Assembly: GCA_024276295.1 (NCBI GenBank)
Contig: JAJRXN010000489.1
Span: 1-12,948 of the forward strand
Reading direction: 5' to 3'
Length of the DNA: 12,948 nt
Source: Acidobacteriota bacterium
GTDB lineage: Bacteria; Acidobacteriota; Polarisedimenticolia; J045
The notes under the pieces were generated by a model that was not told where the DNA came from, ran no database searches, and saw only the letters and a program-made list of their open reading frames with translations. The translations under genes were made by a program, and so were the position numbers. Positions 7,054 to 12,948 of this stretch are shown here, piece after piece. Every line of letters starts with the position of its first letter. Within the stretch, counting starts at the first letter, position 1.

Positions 7054-7421
7054 CAGGGACTCCTGTCGCCGCGGTCGTCTCCCGGTTCCGCCTGGGCCCG
7101 GTAGATCCTGACGTGGGCGCGCTCGAGGGTGGCCAGCCCTTCGTGGATCACGTCGTCGAGCGAGGCGAGGAAGCGTTCGATCTTCTCGGTGCTGTCGACG
7201 ATCTCGACGACGATCGGCAGATCTTCCGAGAGTCGCAGAATGCTGGCGGTGTGCAGCCGGCTGTGGGCCCCGAACCCCTCGATGCCGCGCAGCACGGTCG
7301 CGCCGGCAAGTCCCTCGCGGCGGGCCCGGCGCACGATCCAGCGATAGAGGGCCATCCCCTCGTGGCGATCGCTCTCGCCGAGGAAGATCCGCAGCAGCGT
7401 CGCTTCACTCTCGATCTTCAT
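7053..7421 (-). CDS. DUF190 (PII-like) protein paired with CrcB
   Basis: A 122-residue cytoplasmic protein of the DUF190 family (PF02641), which has a PII-like ferredoxin fold and is often encoded beside crcB. Diagnostic segments are LLRIFLGESDRHEGMALY near the start, then the family core GLAGATVLRGIEGFGAHSRLH, LSEDLPIVVEIVD, and KIERFLASLDDVIHEGLATLE. The C-terminal tail is charged and probably flexible. GGAG at 7427-7430 supports ATG 7421. It is the last gene of the minus-strand operon, 18 bases after the crcB stop. By family and position it may bind a small ligand and adjust the fluoride channel, but the ligand is unknown. Confidence 0.92.
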   Translation of the reverse strand: MKIESEATLLRIFLGESDRHEGMALYRWIVRRARREGLAGATVLRGIEGFGAHSRLHTASILRLSEDLPIVVEIVDSTEKIERFLASLDDVIHEGLATLERAHVRIYRAQAEPGDDRGDRSP

Positions 7422-7439
7422 GTCATCTCCGCCAGGCTC

Positions 7440-7820
7440 TCAGACGATACTCCGCGCCAGCACGATCCCGACCCAGACCGCCAGCAGTCCCGTGCCGAAC
7501 TGTCCCGCGGCATTGGCGGCGGCCAGACCGGTCGAGCCCTCGCGGAAGAGCGCCAGGGTCTCGTAGCCGAACGTCGAGAACGTCGTGAACCCGCCGAGCA
7601 GACCGACGAACAGGAACAGCCGCGTCGGTCCGCCGAGCCCCCCGCGCAGTTCGGTCAGTTCGGCGAGGAACCCGATCGCCAGGCAGCCGGCGGCATTGAC
7701 CGCGAACGTCCCCCAGGGAAACGCCGCCTCGGCCGTCAGACGGTGAACCGCTCCGGCCACGGCCCAGCGCAGCAACGCACCGACGCATCCTCCCGCCGCG
7801 ACGGCCAGCGGACGGATCAT
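7440..7820 (-). CDS. crcB: Fluoride ion channel CrcB/Fluc
   Basis: A 126-residue membrane protein with four hydrophobic segments, normal for the family, which works as a dual-topology dimer exporting fluoride through the inner membrane. Conserved motifs are present: GGCVGALLRW near the N-terminus, FPWGTFAVNAAGCLAIGF with the pore Asn, and LGGFTTFSTFGYET carrying the Phe/Thr/Ser pore track and the Na+-binding region. The start ATG (7818-7820) overlaps the stop of the upstream propeller gene as ATGA, so translation is likely coupled. I see no fluoride-riboswitch-like leader, and there is no free 5' region for one. Expression probably depends on the upstream operon. The DUF190 gene follows 18 bases later. 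Confidence 0.95.
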   Translation of the reverse strand: MIRPLAVAAGGCVGALLRWAVAGAVHRLTAEAAFPWGTFAVNAAGCLAIGFLAELTELRGGLGGPTRLFLFVGLLGGFTTFSTFGYETLALFREGSTGLAAANAAGQFGTGLLAVWVGIVLARSIV

Positions 7821-10126
7821 CGTCCGGTTTCCGGCCCCGACGGCGTGACGCGTGCGGTCGCCGTGTTCCCCGAAGCGTCGACGACGCGGACCAGGACCGG
7901 TCCTTCGGGCTCCGCCGCCCCGACGAGGACGGAGAACGTCTCCACGGGCCCGTCGATCACGCCGTCGTCCGAGACGAGGGCGCGCCACGTGCCGGGATCG
8001 GCCGCGATCTCCGCGCGTGCGAGCCGCCCGTCGCCGTCGTGCGCACGGAACGTCACTTGGAGCTGCCCCTCGGCGACCCGCCGGGCCGACAGTTCGGCGA
8101 TCGTCGGGGGCGTGTTGTCGACGAGGACCGGTCCGGAGACCCGCGAATCGTTCGCCGCCTCGCCGAGGGCGTTGCCGCGGGCGTCCGTCGCGACGATCCG
8201 GAAGCGGTAGACGCCGTCGGGCAACGCCCGCTGGTCGAAGCTGTGGAACGTCCGGTCGAGATCCTCGGCCAGCGGATGCCAGGCACCGCACGGCGCCCCG
8301 GTGTCGAGGCAGTACTCGACGCGGAAGACGAGCGGGTCGCCGTCCGGATCCTCCGCAGACCAGGTGATGGTCCGCGCCCCGACCTCGAACGCCTTCTTCG
8401 GCCGCCAGCCCTTCTTGCCGTTGCGGCTGGCGGCACGGGCGCTTTCCGGTGGCTGCGGGAGCCCGACGACCGGGCGCGCTCCGCTGGTCACGTCGGACGG
8501 CGGAACCGGACGCCACGCGACGCCCGGCGGCTGCACGGAGACCTCGGTGATCCGCGGCGCCCGGTTCGCCGGGCGATAGAACACCTCGACCCGGTCGACC
8601 GACAGGTCCGACCGCCCCGGATCCGCTTCGAGTCGCACCTGCAGAAAGCGTGCGCGCGGCACGTCGGCCCGGCCTCCGCCTCGTGACGGCGGACCGGCTG
8701 CTCCGACGACGGGAATCCAGGATGTCCAGCCGTCGTCCGGCTCCGACGTGTTGCCGGCCCGCACGAGCACGCGCAGGGTGCCGGCGGCGCGTTCCGGCGT
8801 GATCGCCCGTACGATGCCGAACCGTGTCGGCGTCTTCGTGTCGAGCACGTCGGACGTCCACCGCGCCGGCTCGCCGCCGGGACCCGCCGGACCAAGCAGG
8901 ACCAGACCGGCCGGGTCGCTCGTCCCGAGCACGATCGTTCCGTCGGCGTCCGCCAGTGCCGACACGGCCCTGGTTTCCGGCAGTTCGACGAGCCAGCCCT
9001 CGCCGGCGCCGGGAGCCAGCCAGAGCACGCGCGCCGGACCGGCCGTAGCGACGAACATGCGACCCTGACCTGCCGGCACGAGAGCCATCGGCGTCGTCTT
9101 GCGGTCCGACCAGATCTCCTCGACCTCGCCACTGTCGAGCCGGATCCGCACGACCGCGCCGCCGCCCGCGGGCAGGCGCCCCGCGGTCTTTACTTCGGAC
9201 GCGTCCTTGCCCTGCTTGCCCTCGCCCTTCTCTCCTTCGGCCCGGGCGCGGACCGTCACCGACTCGGAGAAGCCGGCTTTCTCTTCCTTGCGACGGGGTG
9301 GCTCGCCGGTCCCGCCGGCCTCCGCGCCGCCCGGCTTGCCGGCGAACGCCGCCCACAGCGCACCATCGTCGGCCAGCGCGATCGCCGCCGTTTCCGCCCG
9401 CAGCGAGTCGTGGAGAACGAACCCGCGGCCGTCGCGGATCGCGAAGACCAGCCCCGACCCGGCGGTCCCGGCGTAGAGCGTGCCGTCGGCGGCGAGGGTC
9501 AGGCATCGCACATGCGGCTCGCTGCTCGTCCAGACGACGTCCGTCGATCCGTCCGCGGGGTCGACGCGCACGATCGTCCCGGGCATTCCGGTCGCGACCC
9601 ACAGGGCGCCGCGGGAGCCGACCACCAGATCCCAGACGTACTGCGCCTCGAGCCGCGCGACTTCGGTGGCGCTGCGTGCGGCGACGTCGACGCGCCAGAG
9701 GACTCCCCGCGGCCCGGTCGCCGCCCAGAGCGTGCCTTCGTGGTCGAGGGCGAGCGCCATCACCTCCGGCCGGTCGCCGAGGGCGATCGGGAACGGCTCG
9801 GCACCGCCGTCACGTAGCACGACGAGCAGCCCGGCCGACTCCCCCGTGGCGGCGTAGACGTGGGCCGCATCGAGTGCGACGTCCCAGATCACCGCCACCT
9901 CGGGACGCGCGAGCGTCTTCCGCGCCGGCCCGACGACGAGACGGCCGTCCGGCGCGAGGGCCAGCCCCTCGAACGTCCCCGTCCGGAACGTAGCCCCGGA
10001 ACGCTCCCATCGCTCGGTCGAGCCGGCATCCGCCGGCCACGATCCGCCGGCGAGCAGGACGGCGACGAATGCGAGCGCCGCGCCCCAGCGGGAACCACTT
10101 CGCACCAGTGATGACTCTGCGTTCAC
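7817..10126 (-). CDS. Large secreted beta-propeller protein with C-terminal beta-sandwich domains
   Basis: A 769-residue exported protein. Residues 1-35 look like a Sec signal peptide (GAALAFVAVLLAGG, cleavage near ADA/GS). Residues about 50-415 contain repeated propeller-blade motifs such as DHEGTLWAATGP, SRGALWVATG, ADGTLYAGT, DDGALWAAF and ADGTIVLGTS. Residues 262-318 interrupt a blade with a Lys/Glu/Gly-rich, probably disordered insert. Residues about 425-517 form a beta sandwich (GTLRVLVRAGNTSEPDDGW, ARFLQVRLE). About 575-670 resembles a fibronectin type III fold (WSAEDPDGDPL, LPDGVYRFRIVATDARGN). About 672-765 is Ig-like. No catalytic motif is visible, so the role is probably binding, sensing or cell-surface structure. 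The start is GTG 10126, overlapping the S55 stop as GTGA, with GGAG eight bases ahead. Its stop overlaps crcB. Confidence 0.88.
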   Translation of the reverse strand: MNAESSLVRSGSRWGAALAFVAVLLAGGSWPADAGSTERWERSGATFRTGTFEGLALAPDGRLVVGPARKTLARPEVAVIWDVALDAAHVYAATGESAGLLVVLRDGGAEPFPIALGDRPEVMALALDHEGTLWAATGPRGVLWRVDVAARSATEVARLEAQYVWDLVVGSRGALWVATGMPGTIVRVDPADGSTDVVWTSSEPHVRCLTLAADGTLYAGTAGSGLVFAIRDGRGFVLHDSLRAETAAIALADDGALWAAFAGKPGGAEAGGTGEPPRRKEEKAGFSESVTVRARAEGEKGEGKQGKDASEVKTAGRLPAGGGAVVRIRLDSGEVEEIWSDRKTTPMALVPAGQGRMFVATAGPARVLWLAPGAGEGWLVELPETRAVSALADADGTIVLGTSDPAGLVLLGPAGPGGEPARWTSDVLDTKTPTRFGIVRAITPERAAGTLRVLVRAGNTSEPDDGWTSWIPVVGAAGPPSRGGGRADVPRARFLQVRLEADPGRSDLSVDRVEVFYRPANRAPRITEVSVQPPGVAWRPVPPSDVTSGARPVVGLPQPPESARAASRNGKKGWRPKKAFEVGARTITWSAEDPDGDPLVFRVEYCLDTGAPCGAWHPLAEDLDRTFHSFDQRALPDGVYRFRIVATDARGNALGEAANDSRVSGPVLVDNTPPTIAELSARRVAEGQLQVTFRAHDGDGRLARAEIAADPGTWRALVSDDGVIDGPVETFSVLVGAAEPEGPVLVRVVDASGNTATARVTPSGPETGR
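9173..9343 (-). repeat. Low-complexity Lys/Glu/Gly insert within the propeller
   Basis: Residues 262-318 of the propeller protein are dominated by K, E, G, A and R (for example EPPRRKEEKAG, EGEKGEGKQGKDAS). They separate the blade strand ALWAAFAG from its continuation GGGAVVRIRL. It looks like a flexible loop inserted in a folded blade. There is no stop or frame change around it. Confidence 0.6.
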
Positions 10127-11010
10127 GGTTCGGTCTCCAGGGTCCTCGCGTTCTCGTCGCGGGAATGGCGGTCGGCGATGCGGACAGGAACCACCACCAC
10201 CTTCTCGATCGGGCGGCGCAGATCCTCCCGGGCGCTCGACACGGCGAGGAAGCGCGCGCGGAACATCCGCTTCTCGCCACCCGGGCGGGACCGCATCAGC
10301 AGGTGCGCCGTGGTGGGAAGGGCGGGAAACAGCCCTCCGCGGGCGACGATTCCCTCGGCCGGCAGGGCCAGCCGCGCCTCGAGCACCGCGTTCGACGCGC
10401 GGCGCGCGATCGCGTCGAGATACGTCGCCGCATCGGTCGCGGTCCGGCGGACCGCCTCGTCGAGGTTGCCGAACTTGCCGTCGACGGCCCGTGACGAGCC
10501 GACGAACAACAGGTAGCGACCGGGGCGCGCATCCCGCGGGACCTCGACGGAGAGAACGGCCCGGCGTCTGAGATCCCGCGGGCCCTCGAGGTCGACCGTG
10601 ACGCCGATCGTGCCTCCGGGGCGTGCCACGAGCCGATCGGGCATCGCGCGCACGATCTCGAGCCCTCCCGCGCGATCGAGGCTCTCGACATGCGCCTCGA
10701 TCGACGTGATCCGCGGCAACGCGAACGGCGCCAGCGTCACGCGCGAGACGAGCCGGTCGAGTTCGTCGGCGAACAGCTTCTGCGCCGCATCCGGGCCGGG
10801 AGCCGCCAGCTCCGTTGCGAGGTCATGACCTTCCTCGAGTTCGACGACGAGTCGCATGTGCAGCGCCTCGTCGCGTTCCGCGGCGATCTGCCGGGACACC
10901 GTGCCCGACAGCGCGACGCCGCCGAGGATCGGCGAGAGCATCTCGTCCCGTGCGATGAAGACGCTGCGCTCGACACGATCGCGGCCGGGCCGGTCGACCC
11001 GGATGGTCAT
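10123..11010 (-). CDS. C-terminal half of the S55 (SpoIVB-type) protein, downstream of the in-frame TAA
   Basis: This 295-residue frame is in the same register as the S55 gene upstream, and it stays open without interruption from the TAA at 11068 to TGA 10123. The 19 codons between the TAA and ATG 11010 read QDRLTAIAGRLGVVPPGIP, which by my memory of the family continues the conserved stretch after the S55 domain. The ATG has no good ribosome site, so it is probably not a natural start. The rest shows a beta-rich region (MTIRVDR, VLSVEVPRDARPGRYLLFVG) and an alpha-helical stretch, with no catalytic motif of its own. There is no signal peptide from ATG 11010, so if made separately it would stay in the cytoplasm. 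It overlaps the propeller gene by four bases (GTGA). Confidence 0.7.
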   Translation of the reverse strand: MTIRVDRPGRDRVERSVFIARDEMLSPILGGVALSGTVSRQIAAERDEALHMRLVVELEEGHDLATELAAPGPDAAQKLFADELDRLVSRVTLAPFALPRITSIEAHVESLDRAGGLEIVRAMPDRLVARPGGTIGVTVDLEGPRDLRRRAVLSVEVPRDARPGRYLLFVGSSRAVDGKFGNLDEAVRRTATDAATYLDAIARRASNAVLEARLALPAEGIVARGGLFPALPTTAHLLMRSRPGGEKRMFRARFLAVSSAREDLRRPIEKVVVVPVRIADRHSRDENARTLETEP

Positions 11011-11067
11011 CGGGATTCCCGGTGGAACGACGCCGAGCCGGCCGGCGATCGCGGTCAGGCGGTCCTG

Positions 11068-11070
11068 TTA
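11068..11070 (-). other. In-frame TAA splitting the S55 gene
   Basis: The codon after IGKPVGVV is TAA, followed in the same frame by CAG GAC CGC (QDR) and 311 further sense codons before TGA. The normally terminated genes I can check in this window use TGA, so this is the only TAA at a gene position. It may be a nonsense mutation, a base-call error or a recoding site. Confidence 0.85.
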
Positions 11071-11919
11071 GACGACGCCGACCGGCTTGCCGATGCGCGC
11101 GATCTTGAACGAGTTGAACGCCGAGGGAACCGTCCACAGGATCTCAGCCGGCGCCATCTGCAGCGCCGTGCGTCCGAAGCCGAGGAACGGGTGCCCGAAG
11201 GCCAGCAGAGAATCGCCTTCGCGCCACGTGATCGTGCCGGTCGCGCCGAGAACGATGTCGCCCCAGACCAGCAGCGCCGCCACCGGCTCGCCCGGCTCCA
11301 TCGACGGCGGAGCGGCCCCTTCGCCGGCCAGCTCGCCCGCCGCAAGCGGGATGCTGTCGATCGTCGCCGCGACGCCCCGTTCGGCGAGCAGGTCCTCGAG
11401 CATCGAGAGCGTCTCCGGCGGGAACCCCTGGCCGACGAGCGCCAGCGGCGCCGGCGCCAGGCGCGAGGCGCCCGGCGGCCCGCCGGCCGGGAGGCGTTCG
11501 AGCGCCTTCATCTCACGGATCGGCGTGATGCCGCAGATCGGCTCCTTGCTGAACGCGCCGATCGCGTAGCTCAGGGCGCCGAGCAGGCGGCCGTCGACGT
11601 AGACCGGGCTGCCCGACATCCCGGCCGCGACGCCGGTCCAGGTGCCGAGTTCGTCGACGAAGCGACCGAGGATCATCGGAGTTCCCGGACCGATCCCGTC
11701 GTCGAGCACTCCGAGGAGTTCGACCTCGATCTCGACGAGTTTCCGACCCTGCAGGACGGTCCGGATCGTCCCCCGCATCCCGGGTTCGATCTCGTCGAGC
11801 CGGATCCAGTCCTCGCCGGCGGCCGTCGACGGGGCCACCGCGAAGGCCAGCAGGAAGACCAGGAGAACGGGCAGCGGGGCGGAACGGAGGCGCAGGCGGC
11901 GGGCGGCGGGAAGGGTCAC
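11068..11919 (-). CDS. Secreted S55 (SpoIVB-type) serine-protease-like protein, N-terminal part ending at an in-frame TAA
   Basis: A 283-residue product, against about 597 if the TAA at codon 284 is read through. Residues 1-34 look like a signal peptide (basic start, LPVLLVFLLAFAVAP, cleavage near STAA/GED). The S55 hallmarks follow: GMRGTIRTVLQG (48-58), GVAAGMSGSPVYVDGRLLGA with probable nucleophile Ser102, GITPIREM, and later SLLAFGHPFLGFG with His243. It is expected to act outside the inner membrane. The SpoIVB family cleaves or senses secreted partners; the target here is unknown. GTG 11919 is chosen because GAGG lies seven bases ahead and the signal peptide starts there; the longer upstream frame has no signal-like start. 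The downstream secreted propeller gene is translationally coupled and could be a partner or substrate. Confidence 0.85.
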   Translation of the reverse strand: MTLPAARRLRLRSAPLPVLLVFLLAFAVAPSTAAGEDWIRLDEIEPGMRGTIRTVLQGRKLVEIEVELLGVLDDGIGPGTPMILGRFVDELGTWTGVAAGMSGSPVYVDGRLLGALSYAIGAFSKEPICGITPIREMKALERLPAGGPPGASRLAPAPLALVGQGFPPETLSMLEDLLAERGVAATIDSIPLAAGELAGEGAAPPSMEPGEPVAALLVWGDIVLGATGTITWREGDSLLAFGHPFLGFGRTALQMAPAEILWTVPSAFNSFKIARIGKPVGVV

Positions 11920-11962
11920 TTTTCGGCCTCGGTCGGTCGCGGGTCGTTGCGGAAAGCGCCCG

Positions 11963-11968
11963 AGTATA
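11963..11968 (-). promoter_or_regulatory. Possible -10 box (TATACT) for the S55-propeller-crcB operon
   Basis: On the minus strand the sequence GCACTATACTCG contains TATACT, one base from the TATAAT consensus and standing out in very GC-rich DNA. It would give a leader of about 40 bases before GTG 11919. No TTGACA-like -35 is present at normal spacing, so an activator or another sigma factor may be needed. Confidence 0.42.
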
Positions 11969-12009
11969 GTGCGGGATCGGACGCCGGCCGGCCAGACGGG
12001 ACGGCCGGA

Positions 12010-12053
12010 GACGACGACGCCGGGCAGGAGTGCTGCCCGGCGCGTCGGTCGTC
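12010..12053 (-). terminator. Strong GC-rich hairpin after the BNR-like gene, without a T-run
   Basis: GCCGGGCAG (12019-12027) and CTGCCCGGC (12033-12041) pair perfectly around a five-base loop. Outer segments GACGAC (12010-12015) and GTCGTC (12048-12053) extend the stem past a short bulge. It lies 27 bases after the stop of the minus-strand gene and ahead of the S55 promoter candidate, where a transcript end would be expected. No T-run follows, so factor-dependent termination or mRNA 3'-end protection is more likely than intrinsic termination. Confidence 0.42.
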
Positions 12054-12079
12054 CTTCCTGCGGAACGGGTGAGTCGAGT

Positions 12080-12805
12080 TCAGTCGGCCTGCACCTGTTC
12101 GGCGATCCGTGCGAGGGCGGCATCGCGGCCGCCGTCACCGAGCGGTTCGAATCGCGGCGCCGACCAGGTCGACGTGGAGTAGTCGTACCGGCTCCAGCCG
12201 AGCGCGTCGCTGCTCTCGACCCAGGTCACCCAGAGCTTTCCGCCCGAGGAGTGGATGTCGGGATCGGCATCACCCGTGTAGTACGTGCGGTGAATCACCG
12301 TACGGCTCGGCCACGGCGACGGGCCGCTGCCGGAACGGACGGCGATGTCCTGCCCTTCGCCGTCGTCGATCAGCCAGATGACGAAGATCTGCGACCCGTC
12401 GTGGACGATCTCCGGAGACCTCGACGGTTCGTCGGGTTCGGAGATCGGCAGTTCCGTCATCCAGCTCCCGTCGGGACCGCGCCAGCGCAGCAGAACGGTA
12501 TCGATCGCGGCATCGCGCCACCAGACGACCCAGCTCTTGCCGTCCGGACCGATCGCGATCCGGGGATCGAGATCCGGAGCCGGATCGTCGGCCAGGACGA
12601 TGCTCGTGTCCGGCTGGCCCGGCCCGCCATCGACGGTGTGCCGGATGTCGGCGCCGCCGGCGCCCACCATCTCGTCGACGGCCTCGATCTGCCCGGTCGC
12701 GGGATTGACCTCGGCATCCGGTGGCGCCAGTGCTGCACCCGCGATGCCTGCAAACAGGAAGGCGACCGCGAGTACAGGCAGCGCCCTGGGAGTCGTGGTG
12801 GTCAT
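12080..12805 (-). CDS. Secreted sialidase/BNR-like repeat protein, function unknown
   Basis: A 241-residue protein with a clear signal peptide (MTTTTPRALPVLAVAFLFAG, cleavage near ALA/PP). After a linker come at least three related beta-rich units: DPRIAIGPDGKSWVVWW at about 85-100, SPEIVHDGSQIFVIWLIDD at about 135-150, and DADPDIHSSGGKLWVTWVES at about 185-205. Each has the pattern P-x-I then G-x-x-W/F-V-x-W, as in partial sialidase-like or BNR-like propellers. Three or four blades are too few for a closed propeller, so it may oligomerise or be a shortened member. No catalytic residues are evident. ATG 12805 is preferred, with AAGGGA nine bases ahead; a TTG at 12823 would overlap the stop of the gene upstream. 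It follows that gene by 14 bases, so the two are probably cotranscribed. Confidence 0.8.
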   Translation of the reverse strand: MTTTTPRALPVLAVAFLFAGIAGAALAPPDAEVNPATGQIEAVDEMVGAGGADIRHTVDGGPGQPDTSIVLADDPAPDLDPRIAIGPDGKSWVVWWRDAAIDTVLLRWRGPDGSWMTELPISEPDEPSRSPEIVHDGSQIFVIWLIDDGEGQDIAVRSGSGPSPWPSRTVIHRTYYTGDADPDIHSSGGKLWVTWVESSDALGWSRYDYSTSTWSAPRFEPLGDGGRDAALARIAEQVQAD

Positions 12806-12819
12806 CCGAGGTGATCCCT

Positions 12820-12948
12820 TCAAGAAACCCCGTCGCAGGCGCGGACCTCCCTCGCCTCCCCGGAATCCTCGTCGATGTGGCGCACGCAGGACCTCGCCGA
12901 GCCCAGCTCGAACTCGGCGCGCATGGTCTCGCCCAGTTCTCGGTACGC
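12820..12948 (-). CDS. C-terminal 42 residues of an unidentified protein (cut by window edge)
   Basis: An open frame enters from the right edge and stops at TGA 12820-12822. It reads AYRELGETMRAEFE, then SCVRHIDEDSG and VRACDGVS. Nearly every third codon position is G or C, which is strong evidence of coding. Two Cys residues 17 positions apart could form a disulphide or bind a metal. The fragment is too short to name. It lies 14 bases upstream of the BNR-like gene and probably shares its transcript. Confidence 0.6.
   Translation of the reverse strand, partial: AYRELGETMRAEFELGSARSCVRHIDEDSGEAREVRACDGVS

Noticed and set aside
7421..7900. Fluoride riboswitch ahead of crcB
   Set aside because: The crcB start overlaps the propeller stop and the bases upstream are coding. 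I see no fluoride-aptamer-like sequence.
7440..9602. crcB as the end of a 720-residue protein
   Set aside because: The frame upstream of crcB happens to stay open through the propeller gene, but that stretch is out of register with the propeller and low-complexity. The ATGA start at 7820 gives a normal-length CrcB.
11008..11070. A frameshift as the cause of the split S55 gene
   Set aside because: The reading register before the TAA and after it is identical, so a single stop codon, not an insertion or deletion, separates the halves.
10690..12814. Plus-strand frames of 460 and 390 codons
   Set aside because: They are shadows of the S55 and BNR-like genes on the other strand, with Arg-rich composition and no motif.
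12803..12823. TTG at 12823 as start of the BNR-like gene
   Set aside because: It would make a TTGA overlap with the upstream stop, but it lacks a ribosome site. ATG 12805 has AAGGGA ahead and puts the signal peptide at the N-terminus.
1..12948. tRNA, rRNA, CRISPR arrays, insertion sequences, attachment sites
   Set aside because: I found no transposase or integrase motifs, no regular repeat-spacer pattern and no tRNA- or rRNA-like segments on reading both strands by eye.

Overview
The window is high-GC, densely coded bacterial DNA with no rRNA, tRNA, insertion sequence or CRISPR array that I can see. A TonB-dependent receptor with an N-terminal carboxypeptidase-regulatory-like domain, an S55 (SpoIVB-type) secreted protease-like protein, and a large secreted beta-propeller/beta-sandwich protein together point to a Gram-negative diderm, most likely an Acidobacteriota-like lineage. 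That placement is an inference from family content. All seven complete genes with a normal terminus, the C-terminal half of the interrupted S55 gene, and the partial gene at the right edge stop with TGA.

Layout: (1) 1-2631, minus: an outer-membrane TonB-dependent receptor cut by the left edge, lacking its C-terminal barrel end. (2) 2632-3144: a divergent intergenic region of about 0.5 kb, rich in dyad symmetries, with a B12-box-like sequence in the receptor leader. (3) 3145-7048, plus: a glycerol-phosphate cluster with an aerobic glycerol-3-phosphate dehydrogenase (GlpD), then two bases later one polypeptide that fuses a glycerophosphodiester phosphodiesterase to an FGGY-family (glycerol-kinase-like) domain, then a 76-residue unknown protein. 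(4) 7053-11919, minus: an S55 protease-like gene interrupted by an in-frame TAA, a 769-residue secreted propeller protein, the fluoride channel CrcB and a PII-like DUF190 protein, joined by 4-base start/stop overlaps or an 18-base gap. (5) 12080-12948, minus: a secreted sialidase/BNR-like repeat protein and the C-terminal end of another gene entering from the right edge.

How they work together: in the plus-strand cluster, the phosphodiesterase half would release glycerol 3-phosphate from glycerophosphodiesters, the kinase half would phosphorylate glycerol or a related polyol, and GlpD would oxidise glycerol 3-phosphate to dihydroxyacetone phosphate. This is a compact lipid-headgroup/glycerol salvage route. 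The minus-strand cluster couples two secreted proteins to fluoride export, with no obvious shared pathway.

The points most worth attention are the phosphodiesterase-FGGY fusion with its altered, shortened kinase domain, the in-frame TAA inside the S55 gene, and the structured, B12-box-like leader of the TonB receptor.
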